Part shown: in pieces, positions 46,101 through 53,517 of the stretch
How positions within the stretch are numbered: position 1 is the stretch's first letter
Layout: each line of letters begins with the position of its first letter
Assembly: GCF_016629665.1 (NCBI RefSeq)
Contig: NZ_JAEPRQ010000005.1
Location: 62,001-126,000 of the forward strand
Source: Paracoccus caeni
Lineage (GTDB): Bacteria > Pseudomonadota > Alphaproteobacteria > Rhodobacterales > Rhodobacteraceae
Length of the DNA: 64,000 bases
Reading direction: 5' to 3'
Made by a program: the position numbers and the translations under genes
The notes under the pieces: generated by a model
The model's input: only the letters and a program-made list of their open reading frames with translations
The model's database searches: none
What the model was told of the DNA's origin: nothing

Positions 46101-47096
46101 GAAGACATCGACCGGGTCGATATCGGCTCGATCAAGCCGGATTCGAAAGACAGCAGCGTCATCTATTTTGAAAAAGACGGGCAGAAATGGCAGTTGGACA
46201 AGGATGACAGCGGCGAGCTTGGCGACAAGGAAGCTGAAAAAATCTACGACTATCTGAATAATCTGTATGTGATGACCCATCCAGACGGGAAAGCGGATCA
46301 GAAACTGATCAACCAGATTTCAGAACTGTTCGGCAAGTCTGACGATTACAATGATCTGGACGATCTGAAAGACGAGCTGGAACTGGACAAGGATTCCTCG
46401 GGTCTGCCGGTCTTCGGGGATGGCGGAAGTCCGGGGACGTTCGGTGATTTCAGGGAAGACATCGACCGCGTCGATGTCGGTTCGATCGAACTGGCGGAAG
46501 GCGGGCGCGTCATCTTTGAAAAGGATGGCGTCAAACAAGTCATCAACCCCTCTGACGGCACCGATGCTGATCAGAAGACCCGCAAAGAGATCATCCGCTA
46601 TCTGGAAGGCCTGCACGATCTGGCAAGGCCCGATGGCAAGCTGGACGACGACCGGGTGAAGATGATGAACGACATCTTTGGGCGGACCGACAAATACAAC
46701 GATCTGGATAAGATCCGGAACAAGATCGACATGGAGGAAAGCGCTGACGGGCTGCCCTTCTTCGGTGACGGCGGCAAGCCTGGCAAGTTTGGCGATTTCC
46801 GAGAAGATATAGATCGCGTCGATGTGGCCTCGATCGAGGTCCTGGATAATGGCAACGTCATTTTTGAAAAGGACGGCGTGAAGCAAGTCGTCTCTGTCAG
46901 CTACGGCGATGACGCAGGCAAGGGGACGCGCGAAGATATCGTGAAGTATCTGAAAGAACTTCACGAGATTGCCAATCCTGATGGAAAGTTCGATCAGCGG
47001 ATCGCGGATGAGATGAACGATGTCTTCGGGCGGACCGACAAATACAACAAATCAGACAAGATCCGCGACTATATCGATAATGAGGATTGGCGATGA
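43137..47096 (+). CDS. Giant 1,319-residue protein with translocator-like hydrophobic segments and four C-terminal repeats
   Basis: Not firmly recognised. ATG 43137 has AGGAGG nine bases upstream; the open frame starts at 42972 but its first 55 codons look non-coding. Layout by residue: 1-85 disordered, D/N/K-rich; 90-420 acidic helical; 424-500 alanine/glycine-rich hydrophobic helices; 590-640 Ser/Asp/Arg-rich coil; 642-752 long Gly/Ala hydrophobic block ending in KKKQ; 762-850 aromatic, with WGDKLNY; 856-1319 four repeats sharing FREDIDRVDVGSIE and VIFEKDGVKQV. No Sec signal peptide. From memory, the WGDKL-Y region resembles proteins labelled HrpK-domain type III effectors or translocators; this is untested. 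Codon and base use differ from core genes. No chaperone or secretion gene is adjacent. Confidence 0.75.
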   Translation: MNVSATDNPQNRPLENRANLPEKPILLATTGKSNDKPNPDNDKDKNIDNEGGKTLGEDDVLPPLNNLDPKKQNEDKITYQYEGKTYTVDRNETPFKHSILEGKLLGTEIDKTDNNVEVKVPPSSTTDFMEAKTTEDGKTVGELFHDNMKKEWGDLDLDDPRRQYFELMEAKSALVAGYDYLPHQVEKDAFAWDGDTSTYLKDSVIMDQASTYGLLKEEEIAEKLATLAEKPEIVEGVDKLMRDATSKIEDKRGLTENVYETMSDEKYMKMLEEMDPDAAKVRFANDLKSLDFLDKEKATDIRNKFLDQGLVDELSSVLESGEFDPESFEVAVSDTVQQALQGTFSSIFGIGFADKAVQNYLKDGTGNLPDDIKKGLDSYKDAVKIANNAVSDSFKEHKKFDIKDVTSRINEVIKGNNPDVPKGVRNGAAALLNGSLMNGALPAAGGMLAGTAAVYGLMKNKGDTLEERMAAARALLITVATTPALAQAGASVWGAVFDNPGMTKMLGLEDNTQLREVFEKRFTNAGNSPVDIELESLDPDRPSSAGSERPPVLALDDIEMDDWSRGLVNDLNGVIDREGERAFSVTMSDVDERISDVESARAESLAATLDDASDASRRSIVGTMDSRVSSIGLDPSDMDTASKLRIVGSVMGTVGGLADLTGGVLDIALGAMSIDKLMKNPDAMPEEYAGATMQLLGGASIAGMAGTSLASMIAGPATAATLGVVSGALGIAGVAFGGISAIIAGVVAKKKQDQKAEDVRQDFRDWGTLGVTEDNWGDKLNYTIHARHEYNYHHGTAEYYDLYPEGKPVWEARPEQYKDFTDYVSKHGNVSDDWFDKWDKKHDQEIEDQEGTKDPSGLPRFGDEGKPGTFKDFKHDVDRVDVGSIEMADDGRVIFEKDGVKQVIDPQIGGKAGDNERRQIIDYLKDLYQISHPGGKKDQGIVDKITKLHDESDNYNEIDDLKRAIDDSQPPLFGKDGNRKVGTFNDFREDIDRVDIGSIKPDSKDSSVIYFEKDGQKWQLDKDDSGELGDKEAEKIYDYLNNLYVMTHPDGKADQKLINQISELFGKSDDYNDLDDLKDELELDKDSSGLPVFGDGGSPGTFGDFREDIDRVDVGSIELAEGGRVIFEKDGVKQVINPSDGTDADQKTRKEIIRYLEGLHDLARPDGKLDDDRVKMMNDIFGRTDKYNDLDKIRNKIDMEESADGLPFFGDGGKPGKFGDFREDIDRVDVASIEVLDNGNVIFEKDGVKQVVSVSYGDDAGKGTREDIVKYLKELHEIANPDGKFDQRIADEMNDVFGRTDKYNKSDKIRDYIDNEDWR
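45702..47096 (+). repeat. Four tandem protein-coding repeats of about 112-120 codons
   Basis: Units begin at about 45702, 46038, 46398 and 46746. Each starts GLPxFGDxGxPGxF, followed by DFREDIDRVDVGSIE (or close), FEKDGVKQV, a helix YLKxLHxxxxPDGKxDQ and DKYNDLDKIR. Unit 2 is the most divergent (PPLFGKDGNRKVG). DNA similarity is also evident between units 1, 3 and 4, pointing to duplication within the gene. Confidence 0.85.
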
Positions 47097-47144
47097 GGCC
47101 GAATATATCCGATTGAGAGCAAATCTCAGGCTCGACATGCTCGG

Positions 47145-47450
47145 CCTAGGTCATGTTGACAAATGGCGGAGCCATAGCCTGATGCAGGCGACGTCTACGA
47201 AGCCGAGGAAACTGTCTGCAGTTTTGTCGTAGCGGGTTGCCAGCCGGCGGCTGTTTTTCAGCTTGTTGAAGGAGCGCTCGACCATGTTGCGCAGGGTGTA
47301 GATGGTCATATTGACAGATTTACGCACCTTTCGGTTCTTTCGCATCGGGATCATTGGCAGGGCGTTGCGGCTTTCGATGAAGTTGGTTGCAACGCCATCG
47401 TGAAAGGGCTGGCGGGATAGATGCCAGCCCTCTATCAACACCTTTTGATT
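47145..47450 (-). mobile_element. 3' fragment of an IS5-family element
   Basis: Right-hand inverted repeat CCTAGGTCATGTTGACAAAT starts at 47145, nearly identical to the right end of the element at 42651-42953 but in opposite orientation. The minus frame 47151-47441 gives the transposase C-terminus (IPMRKNRKVRKSV, ERSFNKLKNSRRLATRYDK, FLGFVDVACIRLWLRHL). The N-terminal part and other end are missing, cut a few bases before attR. Confidence 0.8.
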
Positions 47451-47465
47451 TCAAAGGCCATTTTT

Positions 47466-47515
47466 CAGACTACGAATCTGGGGGTCGGGCGTTCGAATCG
47501 CTCCGGGTCCGCCAT
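47466..47515 (+). repeat. attR: displaced tRNA-Arg 3' segment
   Basis: A perfect 50-base copy of 32571-32620, containing the anticodon arm, T-arm, acceptor 3' strand and CCA but no 5' half. It marks the right end of the integrated element; the host DNA that once followed tRNA-Arg resumes here. Confidence 0.95.
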
Positions 47516-47522
47516 TTAATTC

Positions 47523-47553
47523 AAAGGGTTAGCCAGAAACGGCTAGCCCTTTA
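47523..47553 (+). terminator. Former tRNA-Arg terminator beyond attR
   Basis: AAAGGGTTAGCC / GGCTAGCCCTTT forms a 12-bp stem with one G-U pair and a 6-base loop, then TTTAT. It sits eight bases after the displaced CCA and is therefore likely the native terminator of tRNA-Arg, now separated from it by 14.9 kb. Confidence 0.75.
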
Positions 47554-47830
47554 TGTGCTTCCTTGAATATCTGGGTAACGCCGGGGTATCGATCTAAGCT
47601 GCTGCGCGCGATTCAGGCTTCTGTAAGCTCCGATTAGATGGTTGTACGCTCTTACAAGATTGCCAATACACTAAGGTGTATTGATACATCGTGGCGAATC
47701 GCGAACGTAAGACGAGGCATAGATCTTGCACTGCTACGCGCGGGAAAATTGAAAGTATCTGCATTTGGTGGAATTTACTGAGAGCAGCAACGTTCACATT
47801 AAATAGTTAATGCGTTTTGTGATTTCCTTA
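47554..47830. other. AT-richer gap without recognisable gene
   Basis: Only short frames occur; the 67-codon minus frame at 47594-47797 has no protein-like features. Probably decayed sequence between attR and the IS5 copy. Confidence 0.4.
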
Positions 47831-48560
47831 GGCTCAGGACCCATTGATTTCAGACCTTTGGCATGATTCAGGCCTCGCAAGGAGACCTGAACGATGAGCA
47901 ACCTTTACTGGCTGTCCGATGCCCAGATGGAGCGCCTCAAGCCTTTCCTTCCGAAGAGCCATGGCAAGCCCCGCGTCGATGATCGTCGCGTCCTGAGTGG
48001 CATAATCTTCATAAATCGCAATGGGTTGCGCTGGCGTGACGCGCCGAAGGAATACGGCCCGGCAAAGACACTCTACAACCGGTGGAAGCGTTGGAGTATC
48101 ACAGGCAAAGCGCCAATGGTTCGAGCGTGCCTGTGATGAAGGGTGTCTTCGCCCGGATCATGGTGGGCCTGGCCACCGAGAGCGCCGAACACAAGACGAT
48201 CATGATCGATGTCGAGCCGTGGCAGCGCCATTGGTTCGAGCGCCACGGCGAGGGTATCTCAAGGCACACCGCACGGCGTCGAGCCTGCGGGTCAAAAAGG
48301 GGGGCGTGAACGTCAGATCGGGCGGACCAAAGGTGGCATGAACACCAAATTGCACGCCGTCGCTGATGCAAAGGGGCGGCCGATCGGGTTCTTCATGTCG
48401 GCCGGTCAAGTCAGCGATTACACTGGTGCAGCGGCTCTGCTGGGCAGCCTGCCGAAGGCGGGGTAGCTGCTGGCCGACAGAGGCTATGACGCCGATTGGT
48501 TCAGAGCTGCCTTGAAAGACAAGGGGATAAAGGCCTGTACCCCCTTCATCGCAACTCCTC
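47831..48560 (+). pseudogene. Broken IS5-family transposase copy
   Basis: A left end GGCTCAGGACCCATTGATTTC is followed by ATG 47894 and MSNLYWLSDAQMERLKPFLP, RNGLRWRDAPKEYGP. The frame then shifts near 48120 and resumes as GVFARIMVGLATESAEHKTIMID; about 40 foreign bases replace the motif region near 48210-48255, after which YLKAHRTASSLRVKKGG and GGMNTKLHAVADAKGRPIGFF continue in other frames. A TAG interrupts GSLPKAG and the copy ends after DKGIKACTP. Not functional. Confidence 0.8.
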
Positions 48561-48574
48561 AGACGAGAAAAATC

Positions 48575-49219
48575 ATGCAGAACAATGAATCTCTGGTGGT
48601 GCCGTTCTTCAAGACGGTTGCCGTTGAAAACCCGATTGCGAGCAAGCGCCAAGGGCGTCCGATCTTCAAGGACGTTGAGATGGTCGAAATTCGCATCGCA
48701 GGTGATCGCAACTTCGCCCCGACCTTTCCGGCAAAGTCGATGTGGAAGCGGGTGGATGGCGAGGAATTATCATATGCTGACCGCTGGCCCGAAGCATATG
48801 GCCGGTTCAAGCAAGGGCAAGAGCAGGTCGCACAGGGCACGCCGCTGTCGGAACTGCCGTTCCTGACCGAAGCGCGCCGCCAAGAACTGCGGATGCTGAA
48901 GGTCTATACCGCCGAGGCTCTGGCATCGCTGGACGGCAAGAACCTGACCAACCTTGGCCCGCAAGGCCGCGAGATGAAGGATCAGGCAACCGCCTATCTG
49001 GAACGCGCTGGTGGCTTGGCAATGGATATCGCTCTGCGCGAGGAACTGGCCGACCTGCGGGCGAAGCTGGCGGAAATGCAGGCGGAAAAGAAGCCCGAGC
49101 CGGATCAGGACGAGCGCGAGAGCCTGAAAGCACAGATCGCGGAAAAGACGGGCGCGCGGCCTCGCGGCAACCCGTCAGTTGATACGCTTCGCGACATGCT
49201 GGCCGATCTGGAGGCCTGA
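48575..49219 (+). CDS. Phage-like hypothetical protein
   Basis: 214 residues from ATG 48575. The N-terminal half (MVEIRIAGDRNFAPTFPAKS, RWPEAYGRFKQGQEQVAQGT, LSELPFLTEARRQELR) and the coiled coil ELADLRAKLAEMQAEKKPEP are of a type I associate with genes near the capsid of podovirus-like prophages; no precise role is known to me. The gene abuts the broken IS5 copy, which has replaced what was upstream. Confidence 0.6.
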   Translation: MQNNESLVVPFFKTVAVENPIASKRQGRPIFKDVEMVEIRIAGDRNFAPTFPAKSMWKRVDGEELSYADRWPEAYGRFKQGQEQVAQGTPLSELPFLTEARRQELRMLKVYTAEALASLDGKNLTNLGPQGREMKDQATAYLERAGGLAMDIALREELADLRAKLAEMQAEKKPEPDQDERESLKAQIAEKTGARPRGNPSVDTLRDMLADLEA

Positions 49220-49221
49220 CA

Positions 49222-49855
49222 ATGGCTGTATTCGACGCCATCAAGAAAGCCGTCCTGCGCGCTGAAGGTGCGAACATTCAGGAGGCATAAGGGGATCAAG
49301 GAGGGCAGCGCGGCTTGGAACGCCGAGATGGAGCGGATGCAGCGCCAGAACACCGATGCGCGGCTGGCAACCATCATGGCGGGCGGTCAGGAACAGCAAC
49401 GCATGGTCGATATGGCGCGTCAGGCGGCGCAGTTCGGCAATGATGCGATGCTGGGTCAATTCGGGGCACAGAACACGGCCCAACTGGCTGGCGCGCAATT
49501 CGGCAACGACGCACGCACGCAACAGGGCCTGTTCGGTCTGGGCGCGCAGCAGGCGGGCAATCAGGCAGCCATGCAGTCGGCGCAGTTCAACAACGCCGCG
49601 CGGTCGCAGGGACTGCAAGAGATGACCAACATCCGCAATCAGCCGATCAACGAGCTTAACAGCCTTCTGACTTCGTCGCAGGTGCAGGCTCCGAATTATA
49701 CGTCAACGCCGCAGGTTGATGTTGGGAACACGAACGTTGCTGGCCTGATAAATCAAAACTACCAGCAACGGCTGGCCCAAAGCCAGAGCATGAACAACTC
49801 CCTAGGTGGTCTGTTCGGCCTTGCTATGAACCCACTCGGCGGCTTCTTCGGATAG
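49222..49855 (+). pseudogene. Fused phage structural gene remnants
   Basis: ATG 49222 starts MAVFDAIKKAVLRAEGANIQ and stops at TAA 49288-49290. In another frame from 49268, the Q/N/A-rich sequence MERMQRQNTDARLATIMAGG through QFGNDARTQQGLFGLGAQQAG to SLGGLFGLAMNPLGGFFG follows, like the minor structural proteins of short-tailed phages. The two pieces look joined by a deletion near 49285. Confidence 0.55.
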
Positions 49856-49944
49856 GGTTCGCTGCGAGCATCCGCGTCGTCCAAGTCAGTGAACGAGTAG
49901 GTCATGCAGTATTCGTCGGACGCGATTTGGGTCCAGCGGGTCAT
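49759..49944 (-). CDS. Small protein coupled to the upstream phage gene (uncertain)
   Basis: 61 codons, MTRWTQIASDEYCMTYSFTD at the start. ATG 49942-49944 overlaps the stop of the next gene as ATGA, suggesting real translation, but the last half runs antisense through the structural remnant and is probably a chance extension after truncation. Confidence 0.35.
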   Translation of the reverse strand: MTRWTQIASDEYCMTYSFTDLDDADARSEPYPKKPPSGFIARPNRPPRELFMLWLWASRCW

Positions 49945-50240
49945 GCGGCACCTGCCTTCCGCTCTGCGCGAGCCTGTTCGCCAGCAGCGGGAACCTCGCG
50001 CAGATAGTCCAGCGAAGGGTCAAGCGGATCGACAAGGGCGGAGAGGAATGCACGGGTTAGCGCGCCAACGGCCCCACCCTCGCAAAACGGATACTTTTCG
50101 TAGGCAGCCGCAGCATAAGAGCCAGCGAGTATCACGCGGTCGGTAAGCTCTTTCTGCGCGGACGTGATCGGTTTGCCGCTCATGAACGCCTCGTAGGCGG
50201 CCAACATTTCGGCTCCGGCTTTTTCGGCGGTGAGGGTCAT
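49941..50240 (-). CDS. Hypothetical phage protein
   Basis: 99 residues, MTLTAEKAGAEMLAAYEAFM ... AGEQARAERKAGAA; alanine-rich, helical. ATG 50238-50240 overlaps a TGA that ends another leftward frame (VPQQRDSLIGGAA), so it was one of a row of coupled phage genes. Function unknown. Confidence 0.55.
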   Translation of the reverse strand: MTLTAEKAGAEMLAAYEAFMSGKPITSAQKELTDRVILAGSYAAAAYEKYPFCEGGAVGALTRAFLSALVDPLDPSLDYLREVPAAGEQARAERKAGAA

Positions 50241-50300
50241 GCGGCACCGCCGATCAGCGAGTCACGCTGCTGCGGAACAGAATGAATACAGAACGGGAAT
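50237..50300 (-). pseudogene. C-terminal scrap of a phage gene
   Basis: About 20 codons ending SVPQQRDSLIGGAA and TGA, overlapping the next start as ATGA. The 5' portion is gone, cut between here and tRNA-Cys; this marks the right boundary of the second phage remnant. Confidence 0.4.
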
Positions 50301-50345
50301 GTTGCCAGCCGTGTTGCCACGGCACTAGCCAATTTGGCTAAGCGT

Positions 50346-50419
50346 TGGAGGCGGGTACCGGAATCGAACCGGTCTTCACGGATTTGCAATCCGGTGCGTA
50401 ACCTCTCCGCCAACCCGCC
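50346..50419 (-). tRNA. tRNA-Cys (anticodon GCA)
   Basis: 74 bases on the minus strand with encoded CCA. Acceptor GGCGGGT / ACCCGCC, D-arm GGCGGAGAGGTTACGC, anticodon arm CGGATT-GCA-AATCCG, T-arm CCGGTTCGATTCCGG. Its 3' end faces the phage remnant at 47.8-50.3 kb, so it may have been that element's insertion site; no second half-copy was found. Confidence 0.96.
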
Positions 50420-50543
50420 GCCGTCGAGAGTTGCAACCGGATAATGGATTGCCGCGCGCGTTGCAAGTCAGGAACGACCGCCGTTGCCCAGCCCGGTAAA
50501 TCGTGTCAATAAGTCCGCAAGACAGGCCGCAGAGGTTCCCGAG

Positions 50544-51197
50544 ATGACCGATTTCGCCGAACGGCGCACCATGATGGTGGATACGCAGGTCCGCCCGAAC
50601 GATGTCACGAAATTCCCCGTGATCGAGGCGATGCTGACAATTCCGCGCGAAGATTTCGTGCCCGCGTCGCGTCGCGCCGTCGCCTATTCCGGCGAGAACC
50701 TTGATCTTGGACGCGGGCGGGTTCTGCTGGAGCCGCGGACGCTGGCCAAGATGGTTGATGCGCTGGACATCCAGCCCGGCGATCTGGTTCTCGATCTGGG
50801 CTGTGGCTACGGCTATTCGGCCGCCGTCGTGGCGCGGATGGCAGAGGCCGTCGTCGCGATCGAGGATGATGCCGAAATGGCCGCCGAAGCCGAAACCCGG
50901 CTGGCCGAGGCGGGCGTTTTCAATGTCGCCGTCCTGAACGCCGAACTGCCCGAGGGTGCGCCGGGGCAGGGGCCCTATGATGTGGTGCTGATCGAAGGCG
51001 CGGTCGAGGAAATTCCCTCGTCCATTGCCGATCAGTTGAAGGAAGGGGGGCGGATCGCCGCCCTGTTTAGCGAGGGGTCGCTTGGTGTCGCACGATTGGG
51101 GCAGAAGCTGAACGGCCGGATCAACTGGCGTTACGCCTTCAATGCCCATGCGCCCTTGCTGGCGGGCTTCAGCCGACAACGGGGGTTCTATCTGTGA
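50544..51197 (+). CDS. pcm: Protein-L-isoaspartate O-methyltransferase
   Basis: 217 residues. SAM-dependent repair enzyme methylating isoaspartyl residues in aged proteins. The family opening [12 protein letters not shown] and PREDFVP are present, with motif [19 protein letters not shown] near residues 81-98 and the [14 protein letters not shown] segment. I start at ATG 50544 (GAGG upstream). It overlaps the TolC-like gene by four bases; this pcm-tolC pairing recurs in Rhodobacterales. Confidence 0.9.
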   Translation: MTDFAERRTMMVDTQVRPNDVTKFPVIEAMLTIPREDFVPASRRAVAYSGENLDLGRGRVLLEPRTLAKMVDALDIQPGDLVLDLGCGYGYSAAVVARMAEAVVAIEDDAEMAAEAETRLAEAGVFNVAVLNAELPEGAPGQGPYDVVLIEGAVEEIPSSIADQLKEGGRIAALFSEGSLGVARLGQKLNGRINWRYAFNAHAPLLAGFSRQRGFYL

Positions 51198-52591
51198 TCT
51201 CGTCCTTACGAAAACTGGCCGCTGCGACCATCCTCAGCATCGGCGTGGTGCTTCCCGCCCATGCAGATTCGCTGGCCGACGCCATGGTCGCGGCCTATCG
51301 TCACTCGGCGCTGATCGAACAGAACCGCGCCGTGCTGCGCGCCGCAGATGAGGATGTCGCCTCCGCAATCGCGCAACTGCGCCCGGTCCTTGAATGGGTA
51401 GCAGGTCATTCGGTGGCCCGAAACGAGACCTCAGCGGGACATTTGACGACCCGCACGACCTCGCTGGAACTGGCGGCAAGCATGCTGCTCTATGATTGGG
51501 GGCGCTCGCAGATCGCTATCGACGCCGCCAAAGAGCAGGTTCTTGCCACACGTCAGGCGCTGGTCGCGGTTGAGCAGGACATCATGCTGGCGGCAACCAG
51601 CGCATTCTTTGATGTTCGTTCGGCGACCGAGCAGGTGGCCCTGCAACAGAACTCTGTCGAGGTTCTGGGCCGCGAAAGACAGGCGGCTCAGGATCGTTTC
51701 GATGTCGGCGAAATCACCGTGACAGACGTGGCTTTGGCCGATGCACAGCTTGCTGCAACGCAGGCAAGTCTTGCTGTGGCTCAGGGCGACCTTGAGATTG
51801 CGCGCGAAAGTTATCTGGCAGCGACAGGCCGTCGCGCGACCAATCTGAGCGCGCCGCCGCCGCTGCCACAACTGCCCGCATCGGTTGACGCCGCGCGTGA
51901 GATTGCACAGCGTAACCACCCGCTGATCAAGCAGGCGCAGCGTCAGGCGGCGGCTGCAGAATTGGCGGTCGCGGGTGCTGCGGCGGACCGCAATCCGACA
52001 TTGTCTGGATCTCTCAGAGCAGGTGTTTCCCGCGGCTTTGATCAGAGTTCGCAAGACTATGACACCCGCGATAATGCCGCTCTGTCGCTCGAGATGAGGC
52101 AGACCATCTATTCCGGAGGCCGGTTGCCCTCTGCGCATCGCAAGGCGATGGCGCAGCGCGATCAGGCGCGTTCGGCGCTTTTGAACCTGTCGCGTCAGGT
52201 CAGTCAGCGTGTCGGAGAAACCTGGGCCAATATTGCGGTCGCGCGTGCTCAGATCAGCGCGATCGATGAGCAGATTTCGGCTGCGCAACAGGCCTATGAC
52301 GGCGTTCGCGAAGAGGCGCTTTTGGGCGCGCGGACGACGCTGGACGTGCTGGATGCCGAGCAATCTCTGCTTGAGGCGCGCGCCGACAAGATCTCGGCTG
52401 AAGCCCAGTTGCAATTAGCACATTATCAACTTCTCTCCGCTATGGGTTTGTTGACGGTAGAACACCTGAAACTGGGGATTCCCACATATGACCCTTCGCA
52501 ATACTACAATGCCGTGCGCGACGCGCCGCATACCAGCAAGCAGGGCCGCGATCTTGATCGCGTGCTGCGGGCAATCGGTCAGGACAACTGA
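51194..52591 (+). CDS. TolC family outer-membrane efflux channel
   Basis: 465 residues. Signal peptide ends LPAHA, mature [22 protein letters not shown]. Two repeats of the coiled-coil barrel plan are visible: [54 protein letters not shown], and the second [39 protein letters not shown] in segments. The C-terminal [14 protein letters not shown] is typical. Forms the exit duct for type I secretion or drug efflux pumps. Confidence 0.93.
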   Translation: MISSLRKLAAATILSIGVVLPAHADSLADAMVAAYRHSALIEQNRAVLRAADEDVASAIAQLRPVLEWVAGHSVARNETSAGHLTTRTTSLELAASMLLYDWGRSQIAIDAAKEQVLATRQALVAVEQDIMLAATSAFFDVRSATEQVALQQNSVEVLGRERQAAQDRFDVGEITVTDVALADAQLAATQASLAVAQGDLEIARESYLAATGRRATNLSAPPPLPQLPASVDAAREIAQRNHPLIKQAQRQAAAAELAVAGAAADRNPTLSGSLRAGVSRGFDQSSQDYDTRDNAALSLEMRQTIYSGGRLPSAHRKAMAQRDQARSALLNLSRQVSQRVGETWANIAVARAQISAIDEQISAAQQAYDGVREEALLGARTTLDVLDAEQSLLEARADKISAEAQLQLAHYQLLSAMGLLTVEHLKLGIPTYDPSQYYNAVRDAPHTSKQGRDLDRVLRAIGQDN

Positions 52592-52614
52592 TCTTAGCGA
52601 AAAGCGGGGGCGTC

Positions 52615-53412
52615 ATGATTGACCCCCGCTTTTCTTCCGCCTCGCGCCTTTCCGAAGACATTGGTGACGTCCTGTCCGCGATCCGCCGCATGATCGCCGA
52701 AGACGAAGCGCTTATCGCTGCCCGTGACCGTCTGTCAGAAGGCAGCAAGGTTGATGGTCCGTTTTGGCGGGATACCGTTGCCGCGGAAGAGGTTCTGAAT
52801 GGCGCCGCGACCGAGCAGGCAGAGATCATCCCGCTGGCGCCGCTTCGCCTTGAAACCCCGGTTGTGTCCGATGATCCGCTGACTGTGCCTGATGGGGCGA
52901 CACATCAGTTCGAAGCGCTGGTCGATCTGGAAGAGGACGATTTCGCCGAAGCCTTCGATTGGAAGCAGCGGATGCGGCCCGAAATGATCCGTCCGGTTCT
53001 TGTGCCGCCAGTGGTTCAAGATCCTGTGCCGTCTGCCCCGGAAGAGCTGGGGATGGCCGAGGCCGTGCCTCTGCTACCGAAGATTGAAGACATCGAGCCG
53101 TTGAACCGGCATCTGGCGATGTTCTCTCTGCCTTGGCGGCAAGTCACCACCGGCGCAAATCTGGACCATATGCCACAGGTCGCACCGACCGAGGATAAGG
53201 TTTCGCCGGTTACGGCAAGCGCCGACATTGCGTTGGACAAAGCGGTTCGCGAGCCGACGGAGCTGCAGGCGGAAATGATCCGCAAGATGGTCCGGTCGAT
53301 GGTCCGCGATGAATTGCATGGCAGTCTTGGCGAGCGCTTTTCCCATAATCTTCACGCGGTGATCCGCCGCGAAATCGCAACTGCGATCGACGAACATCTG
53401 ACATTCCGCTGA
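52615..53412 (+). CDS. PopZ/DUF2497-like protein
   Basis: 265 residues. The N-terminal SRLSEDIGDVLSAIRRMIAED and C-terminal EMIRKMVRSMVRDELHGSLG with FSHNLHAVIRREIATAIDEH bracket a long acidic, proline-rich middle (residues about 50-200). This layout recalls the alphaproteobacterial polar organiser PopZ/DUF2497 set, but similarity in the C-terminus is weak. May act as a scaffold; function not shown. Lies 23 bases after the TolC gene. Confidence 0.6.
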   Translation: MIDPRFSSASRLSEDIGDVLSAIRRMIAEDEALIAARDRLSEGSKVDGPFWRDTVAAEEVLNGAATEQAEIIPLAPLRLETPVVSDDPLTVPDGATHQFEALVDLEEDDFAEAFDWKQRMRPEMIRPVLVPPVVQDPVPSAPEELGMAEAVPLLPKIEDIEPLNRHLAMFSLPWRQVTTGANLDHMPQVAPTEDKVSPVTASADIALDKAVREPTELQAEMIRKMVRSMVRDELHGSLGERFSHNLHAVIRREIATAIDEHLTFR

Positions 53413-53517
53413 CCGTGGACGCCTGATCGGGGCGGGGGCGGGTGGTGCGTCTTTCTCAAGCGATCTTCGCGCGGGAAGCATCGACTTGCCCTTGCTCCGC
53501 GCGGCGGGCGGTGGTCT

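Larger units (their letters stand above)
32621..47465. mobile_element. Degraded prophage / integrative element in tRNA-Arg, about 14.9 kb
   Basis: Bounded by attL and attR. It carries integrase, excisionase-like gene, MT-A70 methyltransferase, a GDSL-type and a LamG-like tail-tip protein, amidase, holin-like protein and many small genes, plus a cargo gene of nearly 4 kb between IS5 remnants. No terminase, portal, capsid or tail tube is visible, so it should be unable to form virions. Composition is lower in GC and patchier than the flanks. Confidence 0.9.

Noticed and set aside
45702..47096. Regularly spaced repeats considered as a CRISPR-like array
   Set aside because: Units are over 330 bp, in frame and diverged at codon third positions; they encode protein repeats. 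No short repeat-spacer array or cas gene was seen anywhere.
32621..47465. Gene transfer agent cluster
   Set aside because: Rhodobacterales GTAs have a conserved head-tail gene order without integrase or att sites; here integrase and att repeats exist and head-tail genes do not.
47594..47797. 67-codon leftward frame beyond attR
   Set aside because: No ribosome binding site and no recognisable pattern; probably chance.
50346..50419. tRNA-Cys as a second att site with a direct repeat
   Set aside because: I looked for a displaced copy of its 3' end between 47.5 and 50.3 kb and found none, so integration there remains only a suggestion.
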